Origin: CAIYXB01 sp038146805 | Lineage (GTDB): Bacteria > Cyanobacteriota > Vampirovibrionia > LMEP-6097 | Length of the DNA stretch: 64,000 nt | Reading direction: 5' to 3' | Assembly: GCA_038146805.1 (NCBI GenBank) | Contig: JAYQSH010000003.1 | Span: forward strand, 62,001 to 126,000 | Program-made: the position numbers and the translations under genes | The notes under the pieces: generated by a model | Database searches by the model: none | The model's input: the letters and a program-made list of their open reading frames with translations, nothing else | What the model was told of the DNA's origin: nothing | Shown: piece by piece, positions 1 to 7,651 of the stretch | How positions within the stretch are numbered: the stretch's first letter is position 1 | Layout of the letters: each line of letters starts with the position of its first letter

Positions 1-1
1 T

Positions 2-751
2 TTAAGAGGTGTAAATTTACTTGATCCTAGTATCCAAGGAAAAACAATTGCTGAAGTAAACAGCGATGGTCAGTTAACAGGAAATAAAATCAGCTTAGTT
101 GATTTTGCAAATAGAGCAATTAACGATGAAGCATTTTTAGCTAGACATATAGATAGTCAAGGTTTAGATTCTGCTTTAACTCTAGCGGCAAGAGCTTATT
201 TAAATGATGACAGTTTTAAAGCTAGAGCTACTTATAATAGAGAATACAGTGGCTTTGGTGACAGAGCTGCTTCAATTGCAGGTGGAACAGCTATTGCAGC
301 AGCCACTGCGTACGGAGCGGGTGCTGTTATTTCTGGAGTGGGAATGGCTTATGGTGCTGGTGCAGCTGTCTTAGCCGCTGAGGGTGCGTCTATTGGTCTG
401 TTTGCAGGAGGTATTGGAGCAGCAGTTACTACTGGCTCAGCTGCTGCTGCTGGAACAACAGTTGCAGCCGGAACAGCTGGTTTCACTTTAGCAGGTGGTG
501 CATCAGGAATTATTGGCGGTGTAGTAGGTGGCTTAGTTGCAGCTGGTCCTATAGGTTGGGCAATACTTGGAGTCGGTGCCCTAATTGGTGCAGCAGTTAT
601 CGGAAGAGGTATCTGGGATGCAGGTAAATATATGCTTTCAGGTAGAAATGACCAACCAACCATTAGTAAAGATGGCTTAGGTGCATGGATAGGTTATGGA
701 TTAAACAACATACTACAAGGTTGTGGAGTTTTCCCAAGTAATAACGCATAA
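2..751 (+). CDS. Glycine/alanine-rich membrane protein, 5' end missing
   Basis: The frame is open from the window edge, so the true start lies upstream and at least 249 residues are seen. The first ~85 residues are helical and polar and hold repeated short motifs (INDEAF, LNDDSF) and an acidic stretch (NSDGQLTGNKIS). From about residue 85 to 200 the protein is almost pure Gly/Ala with glycine-zipper spacing, typical of membrane-inserting or packed transmembrane helices; a polar tail follows. I do not recognise a family. The INDDSF-like motif recurs near residue 135 of the protein at 23322-26290, hinting at shared ancestry. It is followed after 9 bases by the next gene, so they probably form one operon. 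A tape-measure, bacteriocin-like or secreted membrane-active protein are all possible. Confidence 0.7.
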   Translation, partial: LRGVNLLDPSIQGKTIAEVNSDGQLTGNKISLVDFANRAINDEAFLARHIDSQGLDSALTLAARAYLNDDSFKARATYNREYSGFGDRAASIAGGTAIAAATAYGAGAVISGVGMAYGAGAAVLAAEGASIGLFAGGIGAAVTTGSAAAAGTTVAAGTAGFTLAGGASGIIGGVVGGLVAAGPIGWAILGVGALIGAAVIGRGIWDAGKYMLSGRNDQPTISKDGLGAWIGYGLNNILQGCGVFPSNNA

Positions 752-760
752 GGAGTAAAG

Positions 761-1483
761 ATGTCAGAAGTAAGTACTAAAACAAGCTTTGGCGAAAGAT
801 TCGTAGCAGGAGCTGCAAAACATACCGCTGAAGGTGGAAAACTTAGCCGAGCAAATATACTCAAGAGTATTCAAGAAGGTAGCGGCGAGTTTTTAGGTAA
901 GGCTAAGGGTTTTATAAAAAACGTATTTAAATATTCATTTAATATGGATCTTTTAAAAGACGTTATGAAACAAGGTAGCAAAGCAATACCAGGACACCTC
1001 GGTCTCATTGCACTTGTTGCAGGAGCTGCTGTTTGTATTGGTGCAGTCGCTATGGCTGGTAGAACAGGATTAGAAGCAAGAAACGCGCTAAGAATGAAAG
1101 CCAATAACTTTGGTTCAGTATGGTGGTCAAGTGCACAGACTGCACTACATGGAACAACACTCGCATCTGTACTTGGTATGGGTTTATTTGCACCTGGGAT
1201 TCTTGTGGCTCTACCTATAATCCCTCTACTACCAAGCGCAACAGCACTCGTTATGGACTACGTACAAGATGTAGCGACAAACCCTAATAACTTCATTAAC
1301 AAAATGGGACAGTTTGGTTTGGATAACGCGCTTGTTGAAACTAAAGCAGGTAGAAGTAGATTTGCTACCTATATGCCAAAAGCAATCTATCTTTGGGATC
1401 AACATGTCAGATCTAAAGATGAAGATTTCGCAAGAAACTTTTTTGGAGTTGAACTTGATAGACCAGAATTAGGACTCGCATAA
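761..1483 (+). CDS. Hypothetical membrane protein, 240 aa
   Basis: The start is fixed by a good Shine-Dalgarno site (AAGGAG) 6 bases upstream of the ATG. The N-terminal ~75 residues are basic and polar. Two hydrophobic stretches follow, one at about residues 78-98 (Gly/Ala-rich) and a longer one at about 133-165 that contains several prolines and could be one or two membrane segments. The C-terminal ~75 residues are soluble and end in an acidic patch. No known domain is recognised. It sits between the glycine-rich membrane protein and a small basic protein with gaps of 9 and 13 bases, so all three are probably cotranscribed and may work together at the membrane. Confidence 0.7.
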   Translation: MSEVSTKTSFGERFVAGAAKHTAEGGKLSRANILKSIQEGSGEFLGKAKGFIKNVFKYSFNMDLLKDVMKQGSKAIPGHLGLIALVAGAAVCIGAVAMAGRTGLEARNALRMKANNFGSVWWSSAQTALHGTTLASVLGMGLFAPGILVALPIIPLLPSATALVMDYVQDVATNPNNFINKMGQFGLDNALVETKAGRSRFATYMPKAIYLWDQHVRSKDEDFARNFFGVELDRPELGLA

Positions 1484-1496
1484 CAAAGAAAATAAA

Positions 1497-1769
1497 ATGG
1501 TAAGAGAAGCAGTAAAACAAAGAAGAACTGAGATCGCGACTGATACACCAGTCGCTAATTCTCATTATTTAGCTTCTCGAGGTCAAACTCAAGCTACTAA
1601 TCAAATCAGAAATATTAGTACTCGGGGTAAAAAAATGCTTCATGAAGCTGTTAATAGTGGAGTTGAGATTGATAGTAAGATACAAACTGCAACTCAAGCG
1701 ATAGGTAATGGAGTTAAACAATCGGTTGAGTCCACTGGTAATATATTCTTTAATTTCATCGGAAAATAA
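1497..1769 (+). CDS. Small basic hypothetical protein, 90 aa
   Basis: A short open frame 13 bases after the preceding stop, in the same operon. The N-terminus is strongly basic (VREAVKQRRTE) and the remainder is predicted helical with regularly spaced polar residues and no membrane segment. No family is recognised. The upstream sequence is A-rich with no clear Shine-Dalgarno site, which makes translational coupling to the gene before it plausible. Confidence 0.55.
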   Translation: MVREAVKQRRTEIATDTPVANSHYLASRGQTQATNQIRNISTRGKKMLHEAVNSGVEIDSKIQTATQAIGNGVKQSVESTGNIFFNFIGK

Positions 1770-1772
1770 AAG

Positions 1773-2213
1773 ATGGTTACAACAACTTGAATAATCCTAA
1801 TAATCCTTCAAGCCCCACAAAAACTTATTACGGGTATTATTTCAGGTAGTTTCCTTCTATTAGCAGTCAAAAGTACTTTAGACTTTATGACAGGTTTATT
1901 TAATGGCAAAAAGAGGAATAACTTATTAAAATTCGCAGATGCTTCTGTAAAGTGGGTCATAGGTCTTGGTGTCTTTGATATCTTTACTGGAAAAAGAAAA
2001 ACAGGCGGTTTTACAAACCTTAATACCGTTTTATTAGGTAGTGGTTTAAGTCTCTTTTTAAGTCAATTATCAGGGATTAATGATGGTAAACACAACACAA
2101 TGCGCACACTCAGTAAGCTTACCGGTAGTGAGAAAACATTAGAAGAAGTTAGTGGGTATAGTCCACTACCAAGTTTTAGTGATTCAATGAGTAAAATCAA
2201 CCCTAGAGGCTAA
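1773..2213 (+). CDS. Small membrane protein, frame broken twice near the N-terminus
   Basis: The ATG at 1773 opens a frame that meets TGA at codon 6 (1788). The same frame stays open from there to 2213, and the first internal ATG is at 1887, which would cut through a hydrophobic segment. Adding one T to the TT at 1787 and removing one G from the GGG near 1832 gives a continuous protein beginning MVTTTLNNPNNPSSP, then TKTYYGIISG, then a hydrophobic segment, which reads better than either frame alone. So the gene is probably intact in the cell and disrupted here by run-length errors, or has recently decayed. The product would be about 146 residues with one or two membrane segments near the N-terminus and a polar C-terminus. 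No family recognised. Confidence 0.5.
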
Positions 2214-2257
2214 TTTAATATCAAATAAAGTCTCAATTTAACTTTATATAAATAGAT

Positions 2258-2692
2258 ATGTTTTGGTTATTTAAAATCGCATTCAGCAAGAAGTTAAGAG
2301 ATGCTGAGAATAAAAGAAGATATAAGTTCTATTTAGAGAATTTGGTTCTACTCGACGAAATAAAAAAATTAGAGAATATGAAGAATAGTATCGATAGAGA
2401 AAAGGCTGAAGACCTCAGTATCATGTTCTTATTCAACACAAAAGAAGCGATATCAAATATCGAGAAGATCAATATCTTACTTCCATATTTATTTATTTCA
2501 GACAAGGATATCAACAAAATGCAATCTTACTTGAAAGACGTTAAAGACCTGGTTCAGGACTTTGCAAATGGCTTTAATTTAACTTCTAGAATAGATGGTT
2601 TTTATAACAAAGATAAAAGCCAAGATAGTATTTTCAATAGAATACAACTAAACAAATTTAAACAATTAGACAGTTTTAGCTTCAGTAGATAA
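2258..2692 (+). CDS. Hypothetical helical protein, 144 aa
   Basis: Starts 44 bases after the previous gene with no strong Shine-Dalgarno site. The first ten residues are hydrophobic and aromatic (MFWLFKIAF) and are followed by a basic, highly charged amphipathic region to about residue 60, suggesting a short membrane anchor or peripheral attachment plus a coiled-coil-like region. The remainder is helical with a Ser/Phe-rich end. No family recognised. It belongs by position and strand to the module at the window start. Confidence 0.55.
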   Translation: MFWLFKIAFSKKLRDAENKRRYKFYLENLVLLDEIKKLENMKNSIDREKAEDLSIMFLFNTKEAISNIEKINILLPYLFISDKDINKMQSYLKDVKDLVQDFANGFNLTSRIDGFYNKDKSQDSIFNRIQLNKFKQLDSFSFSR

Positions 2693-2743
2693 TTTAAATA
2701 AATCTGGTTTTCTGGGAGGACTCCAACAAAAGGAGAGAGAGGA

Positions 2744-3253
2744 ATGCCATCAATATCAATAACACCGCCGACTAAGTCTAGACCTTACGAGGCACTAAAA
2801 GAAATAGATGAACTGATAGAAACAGCTCATTTAGCATTATTTGTAAATAAAGACAATGACGCAGAAGTCTTGAATTTACAAAAACAAATTTATGCTCTTG
2901 ATCAAGCTAGAGATGCACTTGTAATTCAAAAATCGCAAAAAGAGACTGATCCTTTTGTCGCAGCTTTAAGGATAGCTTTAAATAATGATGGTGATATACC
3001 AGAAATATCAAAGCAAGAATACAATTACCTAACAAGATCTCTACATAGAGCACCACCTCCAAGAACAGCAAGAGTATATTCTGTTAGCTGGGATGATGAA
3101 CTGTTTTTTAATCCATACAACAGTTTCAACATCATAGTACTTGAACCTACTTATAAAGCCAATTATGTAGTTAGAGAAGCTTTTGAGTTGTCTATACAAG
3201 ACGGCAATATATCAAAAGAAGAAGCAGCTATCTTAAAAGATCTAGTGGGTTAG
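2744..3253 (+). CDS. Hypothetical protein with EF-hand-like acidic loops, 169 aa
   Basis: A clear Shine-Dalgarno stretch (AAGGAGAGAGAGG) precedes the ATG. The protein is soluble and mostly helical. Two short acidic loops followed by a helix are visible: one around residues 80-90 (NNDGDIPEISKQE) and one near the C-terminus (QDGNISKEEAAIL). Both have the D-x-G-x-I-x-x-x-E form of EF-hand or TerB-like loops, though neither is a full 12-residue canonical EF hand. A proline/arginine patch (APPPRTARV) lies between them. Function unknown; the same loop type recurs in the next gene. Confidence 0.6.
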   Translation: MPSISITPPTKSRPYEALKEIDELIETAHLALFVNKDNDAEVLNLQKQIYALDQARDALVIQKSQKETDPFVAALRIALNNDGDIPEISKQEYNYLTRSLHRAPPPRTARVYSVSWDDELFFNPYNSFNIIVLEPTYKANYVVREAFELSIQDGNISKEEAAILKDLVG

Positions 3254-3290
3254 CCTATATTCGGGGTGTGATTTTCTTTTGGGAGAGAGA

Positions 3291-3566
3291 ATGTCAACAA
3301 TTTCAGACAGTGCAGTTAACACTGCACCTAAACAAGTCATAAGAATCAACAACAAAGGTCTAAACCTCTTACTAATGGCGCTTGCTGACGATGGGGAAAT
3401 TGATGCTATTGAACTAAGACTACTAGAAAAAATTCAAGAACTAAAAAAAAGAAAACACGAATTGGAGTTCATTGAAACTATTTTGGTAATGATTAGCCTT
3501 GGCAAAATACTGATCATCAAATTCGTAACAGCAATACCGGTAATGAACACCGAAGAAGAATCTTAA
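3291..3566 (+). CDS. Hypothetical protein with one acidic EF-hand-like loop, 91 aa
   Basis: The ATG at 3291 is chosen because GGGAGAGAG lies directly before it; a TTG 12 bases upstream in frame would place that purine-rich site inside the gene. The N-terminal ~20 residues are Ser/Thr-rich and polar. The centre carries ALADDGEIDAIELRLLEKI, an acidic loop followed by an amphipathic helix like the loops of the neighbouring gene. A Lys-rich stretch and a hydrophobic C-terminal segment (about residues 65-85) follow. Unknown family. It converges with the methyltransferase on the other strand, overlapping it by 4 bases. Confidence 0.55.
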   Translation: MSTISDSAVNTAPKQVIRINNKGLNLLLMALADDGEIDAIELRLLEKIQELKKRKHELEFIETILVMISLGKILIIKFVTAIPVMNTEEES

Positions 3567-4286
3567 TTTTTCCTGTAGAGCAAAGCCTTACTAACAGGCA
3601 AAGCCCCCTCTGCAATTGCTCTGTGAGCAGTATAAGTAAGATCTACAATTCTAGACATCTGCTTTTTACAAAGTTTCTCAATCGTTGATTTATAAACACT
3701 CTTTTCATTTTGAAAGATAGCTATTTCCAAATTAAAACACAAATAACCACCAGGCTTAATCATCTTCAAACTATTTTCTAAGAATTTCGCAGGCGCCACT
3801 TCAGTTACACCAGCTGCAATAGCTAGATCAAAACTATTCTCCTCAAATGGACACTCGATACTCAAATCAGCTTGCTTCAAATCAATATATATCTTTTTTT
3901 CATTTGCAATATCAAGCATTTTTTGTGAGATATCCGTTGCTGAGATTTTCTTATAACCTTTACTAATCAGTAATTCAGCCATTAATCCAGTACCAGCACC
4001 TAGATCAAGAATATTGTCTTCTTTTTTAATACAATTATTTTCTTCAAGTAAATCAAGCAAAACGACAGGGCTTTTGATACTGAAGCTTAGTTACATAATC
4101 TTCATAAGCAACTGCAATCAAATCATATTGAGTTTTAACTGCATCCGGACTCTGTCCCAGATAGTTCATATTTGCCAAGTCATCTCTATCTAAATTAGCT
4201 TTAGACATAATCTGAGCATATTCATCGTAAGACATTGGCTTTTCATGCATATTAATTGTTATAATAACACCAATTTGCCTCATCAA
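3563..4286 (-). pseudogene. Class I SAM-dependent methyltransferase, frameshifted
   Basis: Two overlapping frames on the minus strand make one Rossmann-fold methyltransferase. The upstream part (4286-4053) ends YEDYVTKLQYQKPCRFA and stops. The downstream part, from about 4048, reads VVLLDLLEENN and then carries motif I (ILDLGAGTGLMAELL), the acidic end of strand 2 (ATDISQKML) and motif IV (FDLAIAAGVTEV), then MIKPGGYL. Removing one C from the CCC near 4070 joins them as KPVVLLDLL, as expected for this family. The break is therefore either a recent inactivation or a run-length error. The substrate cannot be told. It sits in a decayed region, which favours real decay more than for dnaE. Confidence 0.7.
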
Positions 4287-4304
4287 TTTTCAAATGCAAC
4301 ACTT

Positions 4305-4709
4305 TTAAGCTTTTTCTTTTGTAGCTTTTCCTTTACCTATAATGACTTCAACTTGTCTTTCTCTTTCTTTACCTGTCTCACCCAACTTCATTTTAATACC
4401 ATGAAACATTTCTTGAAACTGTGCCGGGTTAGGACTAGAATCTATAAATTCCTAAACATCTGTAATGCCATTCTTTTGAGCCCAAGCGTCAAAAAGATCA
4501 CTACATTAATTTTGCCGTCATCTTTATTATCCGCTAAATAACCATCTAAAAAGCCCTTTGACCAGGGGGCATTTTCCCTTTTTGCTCTTCTTGAACTTTC
4601 TTATCTTCCGAGCTAATGTTTTAAAATCTTCTAAATATTTTTCATCCTCAGGTTTTAAAGTATTTTTAACTTCAGGACGACTACTACTAACTTGACTAAT
4701 TTGACTCAT
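4305..4709 (-). pseudogene. Broken small gene with an EF-hand-like loop
   Basis: An open frame starts at 4709 (MSQISQVSSSRPEV) and stops at 4527, but coding character continues on the minus strand in other frames to a stop at 4305. Removing one G from the GGG near 4580 and adding one T near 4507 joins the pieces, giving a Lys-rich helix, then GFLDGYLADNKDDGKIN, then DAWAQKNGITDV, an in-frame TAG, and a charged tail. The segment DNKDDGKINCSD matches the 12-residue spacing of an EF-hand or dockerin calcium loop. Two indels plus a nonsense codon make genuine decay likely. The plus-strand frame over this region is only the antisense. Confidence 0.45.
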
Positions 4710-4780
4710 GATAATCCAAAACAGGATAAGCTTTGTACTTATTTAATCTAAGGTTAATCAACCATATTCAATTTATTAAT

Positions 4781-4998
4781 TGGGCATAATACAGTCATAT
4801 AAAAATTCTCATCGCAAACGATGATGGAAATTGGGCTGAAGGAATTAGCAGACTAAGTTCGCAATTGCAAAAAGCCACGAAGTTTATGTCTGAGCACCTG
4901 ATCGCGAGCGCTCTGCAACTGGACATTCAATAAGCTTACACAAACCCCTATCATGGTTACACCAATGAAAGCATCTGACATCAACAGCAATGCTCAAG
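4781..4998 (+). pseudogene. surE 5' fragment (duplicated remnant)
   Basis: This stretch is a diverged copy of 6086-6301, that is, the surE promoter and about its first 66 codons. Shared landmarks include TGGGCATAATACAGTCATAT, the metal-site stretch AACGATGATGG and the final CAGCAATGCTCAAG. The start codon has become ATA, a TAA has replaced ATG in the equivalent of codon 45, and there are small indels. It ends abruptly and the intact surE follows about 1.1 kb downstream, so this is a partial duplication now decaying. Confidence 0.85.
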
Positions 4999-5099
4999 AA
5001 AAAATAGACGCAGAAATTTTGATGCTTGTTGAAGGTTTAATAGGTAACAAACAAGGAATCCAAGTAAATAATAATGGAGTAAATGGTATTGCTCCATTA

Positions 5100-5332
5100 T
5101 GGGACTGATTCCAAACCCCATTTTGAATTTTAAAATACAGTGAAATGTTAAAATCACTAGCAAATGGGGTCAGAAATCAGTCCCACAAACGACCTTACGC
5201 TTAGCTTGTTTCACTGCGTGAAACTCACTAAGCGACGGTGTTTGATTCTTTTGTTAGGCGTGACTAACCAAACCCTACTTATGCCCAAATCTAAAGACTC
5301 GAGATACTTATTACGGGTTTGGAAGCACGCCC
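5100..5332 (+). repeat. Compound-hairpin repeat, copy 1
   Basis: One copy of a ~233-bp repeat, here in the orientation opposite to the copies at 20273 and 50828. It begins TGGGACTGATTCCAAACCCC, whose near-complement (GGGGTCAGAAATCAGTCCCA) lies about 60 bases later and closes one hairpin. A second hairpin has the stem GTTTCAC/GTGAAAC extended by CTTAG/CTAAG arms. A third pairs CCAAACCC with GGGTTTGG across about 40 bases. It encodes no conserved protein; an open frame through the element is incidental. Confidence 0.85.
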
Positions 5333-5423
5333 ATTATTAATAGATCAATTAAACTCACTTGATTCAGTCTAGGAAGTTTAGGTTCGTCATATTTAGAGGA
5401 GGTTAAGTATATATATCACAAGT

Positions 5424-5636
5424 ATGGCACTCAGCCGTTTTACTGCAGGACCAATAGAAGTTGCATTTAATGTTTGCACTACCAATGCAACTTATGAAAT
5501 GTAGGATATCTCACAAAGACTCGTTGGTGGTTATGAAACAACAAGCATGAATGTTATGGCAGAGATAATGAGAAATGTTAGGATTTCTCTTTTAACTCTA
5601 GAGTATCACTACTATAGGAGTACTTATTGGGCTTAA
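5424..5636 (+). pseudogene. Decayed open frame in a gene-poor stretch
   Basis: An ATG-started frame of 70 codons interrupted by one TAG after MALSRFTAGPIEVAF and ten further residues, then open through residues such as QRLVGGYETTSMNVMAEIM to TAA. The flanks (5340-5423 and 5637-5854) hold short broken frames and no RNA or repeat that I recognise. The composition resembles the helical proteins elsewhere in the window, so this is probably the remnant of an accessory gene. Weak support. Confidence 0.3.
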
Positions 5637-5854
5637 AATAGCTAAGCTAGATATTAAGGTTGCTGGTAAAATCAAAAGACTTATATAATTTATAAGAAAA
5701 GAATTTTCACAGCAATTAGGTACCATTTCAGCAGATAAAGTTCACTCAACAAGAAATAATTATCTAGGTTAGTTGCTAAATAACTTCACAAAAAAACTAG
5801 ATAACTTTCTGTTAAAACATAGTTTTAAAACTAAATAAGAAAAAGGGAGAGTAG

Positions 5855-6055
5855 ATGAACGATTTTGACCAGATCGAACTACATTTTGAAAATCAAAATA
5901 TTGATAAAACTAAATCTTGCTTAGAAAAACCTTATAGAGTCATTAGGATAAAACTAAACGATAATGTCAAACTCAGCAAATATATTCTAAAAAGACTACT
6001 TGTCAAAAAGAACCAATTTGAAAATTACCCTATATTTGATAGATTTCTAAATTAA
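5855..6055 (+). CDS. Small hypothetical protein, 66 aa
   Basis: A good Shine-Dalgarno site (AAAGGGAGAG) stands 4 bases before the ATG, which argues that this short frame is translated. The product is charged and soluble with a Lys-rich C-terminal half (KRLLVKKNQ) and no membrane segment. No family recognised. It lies alone between decayed sequence and the surE promoter. Confidence 0.5.
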   Translation: MNDFDQIELHFENQNIDKTKSCLEKPYRVIRIKLNDNVKLSKYILKRLLVKKNQFENYPIFDRFLN

Positions 6056-6065
6056 CAAGGCTATT

Positions 6066-6094
6066 TTGAGCTTTATAAAGGTTTTGGGCATAAT
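6066..6094 (+). promoter_or_regulatory. surE promoter, leaderless type
   Basis: TTGAGC (6066-6071), a 17-base spacer and CATAAT (6089-6094) form a sigma70-type promoter. The -10 box ends 8 bases before the surE ATG at 6103, so transcription should begin at or within a base or two of the start codon. There is no Shine-Dalgarno site in the gap. Confidence 0.65.
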
Positions 6095-6102
6095 ACAGTC
6101 AT

Positions 6103-6876
6103 ATGAAAATCCTTATTTCAAACGATGATGGAATTTGGGCTGAAGGAATTAGCAGCCTAAGTTCGGTACTTGCAAAAAGCCACGAAGTTTATGTCTGCGC
6201 GCCTGATCGCGAGCGCTCAGCAACTGGACATTCAATGAGCTTACACAAACCTCTAATGGTTACACCAATGAAAGCATCTGACATCAACAGCAATGCTCAA
6301 GCCGCTTTTATGACATCTGGCACACCTGCTGATTGTGTCAAAATTTCACTTGGCGCACTTTTTAAAGAAATAGAGTTTGATTTGATGGTATCTGGCATCA
6401 ACCATGGTCCTAACCTCGGAGTTGACGTATTATACTCAGGCACTGTGTCTGCGGCAATGGAAGCGATGCTTTTTGGTTTACCTTCTATTGCTTTTTCGCT
6501 TTACAGCTACACCTCAAAAGAATTTGACGATGCGGCACATTGGGCAAAACAATTTATAGAAAAAAACAAAATCCAAAAACATATACCGGCAAAATCATTT
6601 TTGAATATAAATATTCCGCCCGGAGCTCGCGATAATTACAAAGGCGTTGAAGTAACCAAACTTGGTAACAGAGCCTATTGCGAAAACTACGAAGAGCGTC
6701 AAGACCCACGAGGTAACAAATACTTTTGGCTTGCTGGCGCACCAATAGAAGGACTTGAAACCGAAGGTACAGATGGTTGGGCATTGATGAACGGAAAAGT
6801 TTCAATTACGCCTGTGCTTTTTGATATGACCTATAGAGATCAAATTGAAACCTTAAAAAGCAATTTAAAAATATAA
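6103..6876 (+). CDS. surE: 5'/3'-nucleotidase SurE
   Basis: SurE hydrolyses nucleoside 5'- and 3'-monophosphates (and often short polyphosphates) in the cytoplasm and is linked to stationary-phase survival. The metal-binding acidic pair is in SNDDGIWAEG (Asp8, Asp9), Ser39 lies in RERSATGHS, and Asn100 in SGINHGPNLG, all at the family positions; GTPADCVKIS and SGTVSAAMEA are further signatures. Length (257 aa) is normal. The start is supported by the promoter box 8 bases upstream and by the family N-terminus. A decayed partial copy of its 5' end lies at 4781-4998. A MITE begins 16 bases after the stop. Confidence 0.95.
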   Translation: MKILISNDDGIWAEGISSLSSVLAKSHEVYVCAPDRERSATGHSMSLHKPLMVTPMKASDINSNAQAAFMTSGTPADCVKISLGALFKEIEFDLMVSGINHGPNLGVDVLYSGTVSAAMEAMLFGLPSIAFSLYSYTSKEFDDAAHWAKQFIEKNKIQKHIPAKSFLNINIPPGARDNYKGVEVTKLGNRAYCENYEERQDPRGNKYFWLAGAPIEGLETEGTDGWALMNGKVSITPVLFDMTYRDQIETLKSNLKI

Positions 6877-6891
6877 GCATCGTGCCAGTCA

Positions 6892-7073
6892 TAAACTGAT
6901 GCTCTAAACTCCACCTGAATCTTATAAAAGCCTTTAAAACAAAGATATATTAAGAGTTTTTTGATACATACAGTGCCATACTGTAAATACAAAATAAAAT
7001 CATCAAAAGTCTTTTAGTTATATTGGTTTTTTGAAGATTTATATTTTCAGGTGGAGTTTAGAGCATCAGTTTG
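6892..7073 (+). mobile_element. MITE, subfamily A
   Basis: About 180 bp bounded by inverted repeats whose core is ACTGATGCTCTAAACTCCAC at the left and its complement at the right, the same ends as the IS at 9399-10435. The interior has no gene and is close to that of the elements at 20482-20661 (inverted) and 40489-40670. No target-site duplication is visible here, unlike those two. Confidence 0.85.
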
Positions 7074-7137
7074 TAAAACCTAGCATCATGAGGGTAATTG
7101 ATATCACTAAGCTTAGAGCAATGATAAAATTTTTCAG

Positions 7138-7650
7138 ATGCGATTTTTTGTTCATAGCCTTGCCATAATTTGTATTTTTTTTTCTAATATCGCCTGCAGC
7201 AAAAATTCACAACTTGTTGCCAATACCAAACTTTTGTTTGCAGTCGAAGAAAGAGATTTCACAAATGAACAAGAAACCAGTTACAAAGTTTTTGCAAATG
7301 GGATTTTAGAAAAAACAATCTTGCATAATACAAAAAACCAAGCAAAACTTTTTAGCACAACTTTTTTAACACTCAAAAAAGATCAAGTTCAACAAGCAGA
7401 AAAACTTTTAAGTGAAATCAAAAACACTAAATACCAAAACTTTTTCCCTTGGAAAGAAGATCTTTACAGTCGTGGCAATGTTTATAAGATCAGTTTTGTT
7501 GGCGCAACAGAACTTGAATATCTCAAGCGCACTAAACAGCAAATTAAAACTATTAATCACCAAAAAATTCTTTATTATTATCAAGGGCACGAAGAAAGTC
7601 CTGAAATTTTTAAAACACTTATTAATTTTATAAAAACAAATAGTAATTAA
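7138..7650 (+). CDS. Predicted lipoprotein, 170 aa
   Basis: The N-terminus is a lipoprotein signal peptide: MR, a hydrophobic core, then SNIAC with the cysteine at residue 20 as the lipidation site. The mature part is a soluble alpha/beta protein with Lys-rich stretches and no domain I recognise. It would sit in the inner or outer membrane facing the periplasm. No obvious Shine-Dalgarno site precedes the ATG. It converges on murB with a one-base gap. Function unknown. Confidence 0.65.
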   Translation: MRFFVHSLAIICIFFSNIACSKNSQLVANTKLLFAVEERDFTNEQETSYKVFANGILEKTILHNTKNQAKLFSTTFLTLKKDQVQQAEKLLSEIKNTKYQNFFPWKEDLYSRGNVYKISFVGATELEYLKRTKQQIKTINHQKILYYYQGHEESPEIFKTLINFIKTNSN

Positions 7651-7651
7651 A

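Noticed and set aside
1773..2213. Recoding of UGA as an amino acid, suggested by the in-frame TGA at codon 6
   Set aside because: UGA is the normal stop of lpxC and trmL in this window, and two one-base run changes explain the gene better.
4245..4541. 98-codon plus-strand frame
   Set aside because: Antisense of the broken minus-strand gene at 4305-4709, which has recognisable protein sequence; the plus frame is Phe/Ser/Leu-rich as expected for a shadow.
6892..7073. Small RNA gene in the gap between surE and the lipoprotein gene
   Set aside because: The stem-loop potential is explained by MITE inverted repeats shared with four other loci.
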